Shown: positions 6,097 through 8,842 of the stretch, piece by piece
Numbering within the stretch: position 1 is the stretch's first letter
How the letters are laid out: every line of letters begins with the position of its first letter
From: Vicinamibacteria bacterium
GTDB taxonomy: Bacteria; Acidobacteriota; Vicinamibacteria; Fen-336; JAGNNV01
DNA: 8,842 bases
Direction: 5' to 3'
Assembly (NCBI GenBank): GCA_016650185.1
Contig: JAENWE010000277.1
Coordinates: forward strand, 1 to 8,842
Program-made: the position numbers and the translations under genes
Notes under the pieces: generated by a model
The model's input: the letters and a program-made list of their open reading frames with translations, nothing else
Database searches by the model: none
What the model was told of the DNA's origin: nothing

Positions 6097-7047
6097 CTAT
6101 TGGTCTTCGGCCTGGGTCGCCTCAGGGGGCGGCGAGGAGCCCGGGATGCTGGTCACGAACACCGCGGCCAGAATAAGAGCGCCTCCAAGCATGGTCTGGC
6201 TGGAAAGGGTTTCGGCGAAGAGGATCCGGCCGAAGATCACGGCCACCAGAGGGTTCACGTAGGCATAGGTGCCCACGATGTGGGATGGGAGGGTATGCCG
6301 GGTATAGGCGAACGAGGTGAAACCGATGATGGAGCCGAAAAGGGCGAGGTACAGAACTCCCGCCCAGGCAGAGAGCGGGGCGGTGACGACACGCCTCCAG
6401 TCCTCCCGAAACAGGACGGACTGAAGCAGCAGGAAGAGGCCTCCGGAAGTCATCTCAAGGCCGGAAGCCATGATCAGGGGAAGCCGCACCTTCATCGTCT
6501 TTGCCTTCAGATAGCCGATGGTCCAGCAGATCGACGCGGCTTGAACCGCGATCAGAGCGAGCACCGGCGTATGCGTTCCCGAAAACGACACGTCGCCCTT
6601 GGCGGACGCGATGAGACCCACCCCGAGCAACCCCACCAGAACGCCCGAGACCACCGGTGCCCGGAGCGAGGCTCCGCGACTGAGCAGGGCTTCGGCCAGG
6701 GTGAGCCAGAGCGGGAAGGTGGCCACGAGAAGGGCGGTGATGCCGCTCGGGATGCTCTTCTGCGCCCACATGATGAGACCATTTCCGATCCCCATGAGCA
6801 GAACGCCCACCAGCGCCGCGTTCATCCATTGCTCCCGGGTCGGCCGCCGCCATCGGCCGGTGGCTCGGGTGAACGCCAGCAGCGCGAGACCGGCGAGCAG
6901 GAAACGGATGGCCGCGGCGATGAGCGGCGGCATGTGCGCCACCACCGCGCGGATTCCCACGTAGGTGGAACCCCAGACGATGTAGACCACGCCCAAGGCG
7001 ACGAAGGCGAGTGTTCTTTCTTTGGACCGGGGCAGAGCGTGATTCAA
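6097..7047 (-). CDS. EamA-family (DMT) exporter, YedA-like
   Basis: This 316-residue protein is an inner-membrane transporter of the drug/metabolite superfamily with two EamA repeats and about ten membrane helices. VYIVWGSTYVGIRAVV (21-36) opens repeat one, GNGLIMWAQKSIPSGITALL (88-107) is the conserved inter-helix region of YedA/RhaT-like members, and GTYAYVNPLVAVIFGRILFAET (259-280) is the matching signature in repeat two. Such proteins export amino acids, other metabolites or drugs; the substrate here cannot be read from sequence. The tail SSPPPEATQAEDQ is cytoplasmic and polar. The start is uncertain: the chosen TTG at 7047 has no clear ribosome binding site, but an in-frame stop at 7090-7092 limits any extension to 14 codons, and the first internal ATG would remove the first helix. 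It is divergent from the topoisomerase gene. Confidence 0.92.
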   Translation of the reverse strand: MNHALPRSKERTLAFVALGVVYIVWGSTYVGIRAVVAHMPPLIAAAIRFLLAGLALLAFTRATGRWRRPTREQWMNAALVGVLLMGIGNGLIMWAQKSIPSGITALLVATFPLWLTLAEALLSRGASLRAPVVSGVLVGLLGVGLIASAKGDVSFSGTHTPVLALIAVQAASICWTIGYLKAKTMKVRLPLIMASGLEMTSGGLFLLLQSVLFREDWRRVVTAPLSAWAGVLYLALFGSIIGFTSFAYTRHTLPSHIVGTYAYVNPLVAVIFGRILFAETLSSQTMLGGALILAAVFVTSIPGSSPPPEATQAEDQ

Positions 7048-7111
7048 GAGCGAGCCCGTGACTTTATTCCACTCGCTCCTCCCAAACCACTAAACTCCGC
7101 CTTTCGTATTT

Positions 7112-7130
7112 GAGCGGTCGGACACCGCTC
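7112..7130. repeat. 7-bp dyad, possible operator or leader hairpin
   Basis: GAGCGGT (7112-7118) and ACCGCTC (7124-7130) pair perfectly around CGGAC, followed by a smaller CCTC-TG-GAGG palindrome (7134-7143). The placement between divergent genes fits an operator. The left part also resembles the arm of the MITE-like element (see findings). Confidence 0.45.
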
Positions 7131-7170
7131 CACCCTCTGGAGGTCGTCGGTTTATTTTGGCAAGGTCAAT

Positions 7171-7176
7171 AAGGAG
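7171..7176 (+). promoter_or_regulatory. Ribosome binding site of top6B
   Basis: AAGGAG lies 7 bases before the GTG at 7184, an optimal site that decides this non-ATG start and makes the 62-residue N-terminal extension part of the protein. Confidence 0.8.
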
Positions 7177-7183
7177 CGTTCGC

Positions 7184-8842
7184 GTGGAGGCGTCGCAGCC
7201 CTCTCTTTTCGACGTGAACGGTGGTGAAACCGAGGCCCCCGCCCTGACGCCGGTCAGGGTCGCGGTCTTGTCCGAGTCTCGGCCCCCCTTGGAGGACGAC
7301 CCCGAAGAACCTGCCCCGCCTCCGGTGCGCAAGGTCCCGGCTCGTCGCGCCACCGCGGAGACCCTGGCCGAGAAGCAGCGTGAGATTTCCGTTTCCGAGT
7401 TCTTTGTCAAGAACCGGCACCTCCTCGGTTTCGACAACAAGCAGAAAGCGCTCCTCACCGCGGTGAGGGAGTGCGTGGACAATTCCCTAGACGCCTGCGA
7501 GGAAGCAGGCATCCTTCCTGAACTGCGGGTGGAAATTCGTGAACTCTCAGAAGAGCGGTTCCGGATCGCGGTGGAGGACAACGGTCCCGGTATCGTCAAG
7601 GCTCAGATTCCCAAGATCTTCGGAAAGCTCCTCTATGGCTCGAAGTTCCATCGGCTGAAGCAGCAGCGCGGCCAGCAGGGGATTGGCGTCTCCGCCGCCG
7701 GGATGTACGGCCAGCTCACCACCGGCAAGCCCGTGACCATCATCTCCAGAACATCTCCCGAGGCCACGCCGCACCTCTTCGAAGTCACGGTCGACACTCG
7801 CAAGAATCAGCCCCTGGTCCTCAAGGAAGAGAAGACGGACTGGGAGAAGCAGCACGGCACGCGGGTCGAGATCGAGATGGAGGCGAGCTACAAGAAGGGG
7901 CGGCGAAGCGTGGATGACTACGTTGAGCAGACCGCTCTGTCGAACCCCCATTGCCGCCTTCTGTATTCGCCGCCGGGGCAGGAGACGGTCACCTACGAGC
8001 GCGCGATCCATGAATTGCCCGAAGAGGCCAAGGAGATCAAGCCGCATCCGTACGGCGTCGAACTCGGACGCCTCATGCGCATGTTCCAGGACACTCCGGA
8101 AAGACACATCGCCACCGCGCTCAAGAATGACTTCTCGCGCCTTACGCCCAAGGTGGTCGCCGATATTCTGCGCATCGCCCAGGTTTCGCCGAAGGCGCGC
8201 CCGCGCGACCTCGACACGCCGGCCATCGAGCGGATCCACAAGGCCTTCACGAAAGTGAAGATCATGGCCCCGCCCACCGCGTGCCTTTCACCGGTGGGCG
8301 AGGCTGCGCTCCTGAAAGGGCTCAAGGCACGGCTGAAGGCCGAGTTCTACGACGCGGTCACCCGCCCTCCCACCGTCTATCGCGGAAATCCGTTTCAGGT
8401 GGAGGTCGCACTTGCCCACGGCGGCTCGTTGCCCGGTGATGACCTCATCGATCTCTTCCGATTCGCCAACCGGGTTCCCCTTCAGTACCAGGCCTCGGCC
8501 TGCGCCATCACCAAGGCGGTGATGAGCGTTGACTGGCGCGGCTACGGCATGCAGATGTCGAAGGGTGCTCTCCCCTCCGGCCCCATGGTCCTCATGGTTC
8601 ATATCGCTTCCGTCTGGGTTCCGTTCACTTCGGAGTCCAAGGAAGCGATCGCCCACTACACGGAGATCGTGAAGGAGCTGCGGCTCGCTCTGATGGAGGT
8701 GGGTCGAAGGCTCGGCGTTCACATTCGCCGCGGCAAGCGCGAGGCGGCCGAGGCCAAGAAGAGGGGCTATATCGACAAGTTCATTCCCCACATCGGCATC
8801 GCCCTCCGCGAGATCCTGAGCTTGAAGGACAAGGAAACCGAC
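7184..8842 (+). CDS. top6B: DNA topoisomerase VI subunit B, 3' end outside window
   Basis: The visible 553 codons encode the ATPase subunit of type IIB topoisomerase VI, which dimerises on ATP binding to drive strand passage by the Top6A cleavage subunit. The GHKL fold starts near residue 63 (EKQREISVSEFF), with N-box ECVDNSLDAC (96-105, Asn100 for Mg), G1 VEDNGPGI (130-137) and G2 GQQGIGVSAAGMYG (163-176). A helix-two-turn-helix domain follows (about 290-362), then APPTACLSPVGE and the transducer domain (363 to about 530). Lys486 in SESKEAI probably corresponds to the ATP-contacting switch lysine. Residues 1-62 are a Pro/Glu-rich extension absent from archaeal proteins as I know them. No stop is reached by 8842. 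The partner top6A is not in the window and may lie just downstream. Confidence 0.96.
   Translation, partial: MEASQPSLFDVNGGETEAPALTPVRVAVLSESRPPLEDDPEEPAPPPVRKVPARRATAETLAEKQREISVSEFFVKNRHLLGFDNKQKALLTAVRECVDNSLDACEEAGILPELRVEIRELSEERFRIAVEDNGPGIVKAQIPKIFGKLLYGSKFHRLKQQRGQQGIGVSAAGMYGQLTTGKPVTIISRTSPEATPHLFEVTVDTRKNQPLVLKEEKTDWEKQHGTRVEIEMEASYKKGRRSVDDYVEQTALSNPHCRLLYSPPGQETVTYERAIHELPEEAKEIKPHPYGVELGRLMRMFQDTPERHIATALKNDFSRLTPKVVADILRIAQVSPKARPRDLDTPAIERIHKAFTKVKIMAPPTACLSPVGEAALLKGLKARLKAEFYDAVTRPPTVYRGNPFQVEVALAHGGSLPGDDLIDLFRFANRVPLQYQASACAITKAVMSVDWRGYGMQMSKGALPSGPMVLMVHIASVWVPFTSESKEAIAHYTEIVKELRLALMEVGRRLGVHIRRGKREAAEAKKRGYIDKFIPHIGIALREILSLKDKETD

Larger units (their letters stand above)
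7048..7183. other. Divergent intergenic region, exporter / topoisomerase VI B
   Basis: These 136 bases must hold the promoters of the exporter (leftward) and topoisomerase (rightward) genes. I see a 7-bp perfect dyad at 7112-7130 and the topoisomerase ribosome binding site, but no convincing -35/-10 pair on either strand. Confidence 0.6.

Noticed and set aside
6085..6150. Bidirectional terminator between the convergent NamZ-type and exporter genes
   Set aside because: Only 12 bases separate the stops; the nearest GC-rich arms lie inside the exporter coding end and have no T-run, so no intrinsic terminator can be supported.
6100..7113. Long open frame on the plus strand opposite the EamA exporter
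   Set aside because: The translation is charged, Gly/Arg/His-rich and without motifs; the minus strand encodes a clear ten-helix transporter.
7090..8791. Minus-strand open frames opposite top6B
   Set aside because: They lie antisense to an unmistakable GHKL ATPase and have no motifs of their own.

Overview
The window is high-GC (roughly low sixties per cent by eye), gene-dense bacterial DNA. A lipoprotein-type efflux adaptor points to a Gram-negative organism. A bacterial DNA topoisomerase VI B subunit, an FHA/TIG membrane protein and a NamZ-type muramidase together suggest a soil or environmental lineage such as Acidobacteriota, Myxococcota or a related uncultured phylum. The sequence alone does not settle the phylum.

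Left part (1-1909, minus strand): a co-directional cluster is transcribed right to left. It holds an aldo/keto reductase, then a TetR-type regulator whose ATG overlaps the reductase stop (TGATG), then 16 bases later the first 115 codons of a HlyD-type periplasmic adaptor lipoprotein that runs off the left edge. Regulator plus adaptor resembles the start of cecR-ybhG-type ABC-export operons. The regulator lacks the usual first helix of the DNA-binding domain.

Middle (1910-6084, plus strand): a 250-bp divergent promoter region leads to an 845-residue single-pass membrane protein. Its order is FHA domain, Pro/Glu-rich acidic linker, one membrane segment, three IPT/TIG domains, an unrecognised helical segment and a C-terminal beta-rich domain. 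A 166-bp palindromic MITE-like element begins exactly in its stop codon (CTAG repeated at both ends) and separates it from a NamZ/DUF1343 exo-N-acetylmuramidase gene. Without the element the two genes would be 55 bp apart.

Right part (6097-8842): a DMT/EamA exporter on the minus strand converges on the NamZ gene (12-bp gap). It is divergent, across 136 bp, from the gene for the topoisomerase VI B subunit, which starts at a GTG with a strong ribosome binding site and runs off the right edge.

The most unusual items are the FHA-TM-TIG protein, the element in its stop codon, the bacterial topoisomerase VI B subunit with a 62-residue extension, and the N-terminally truncated regulator. No CRISPR array, rRNA, tRNA or phage gene was seen.
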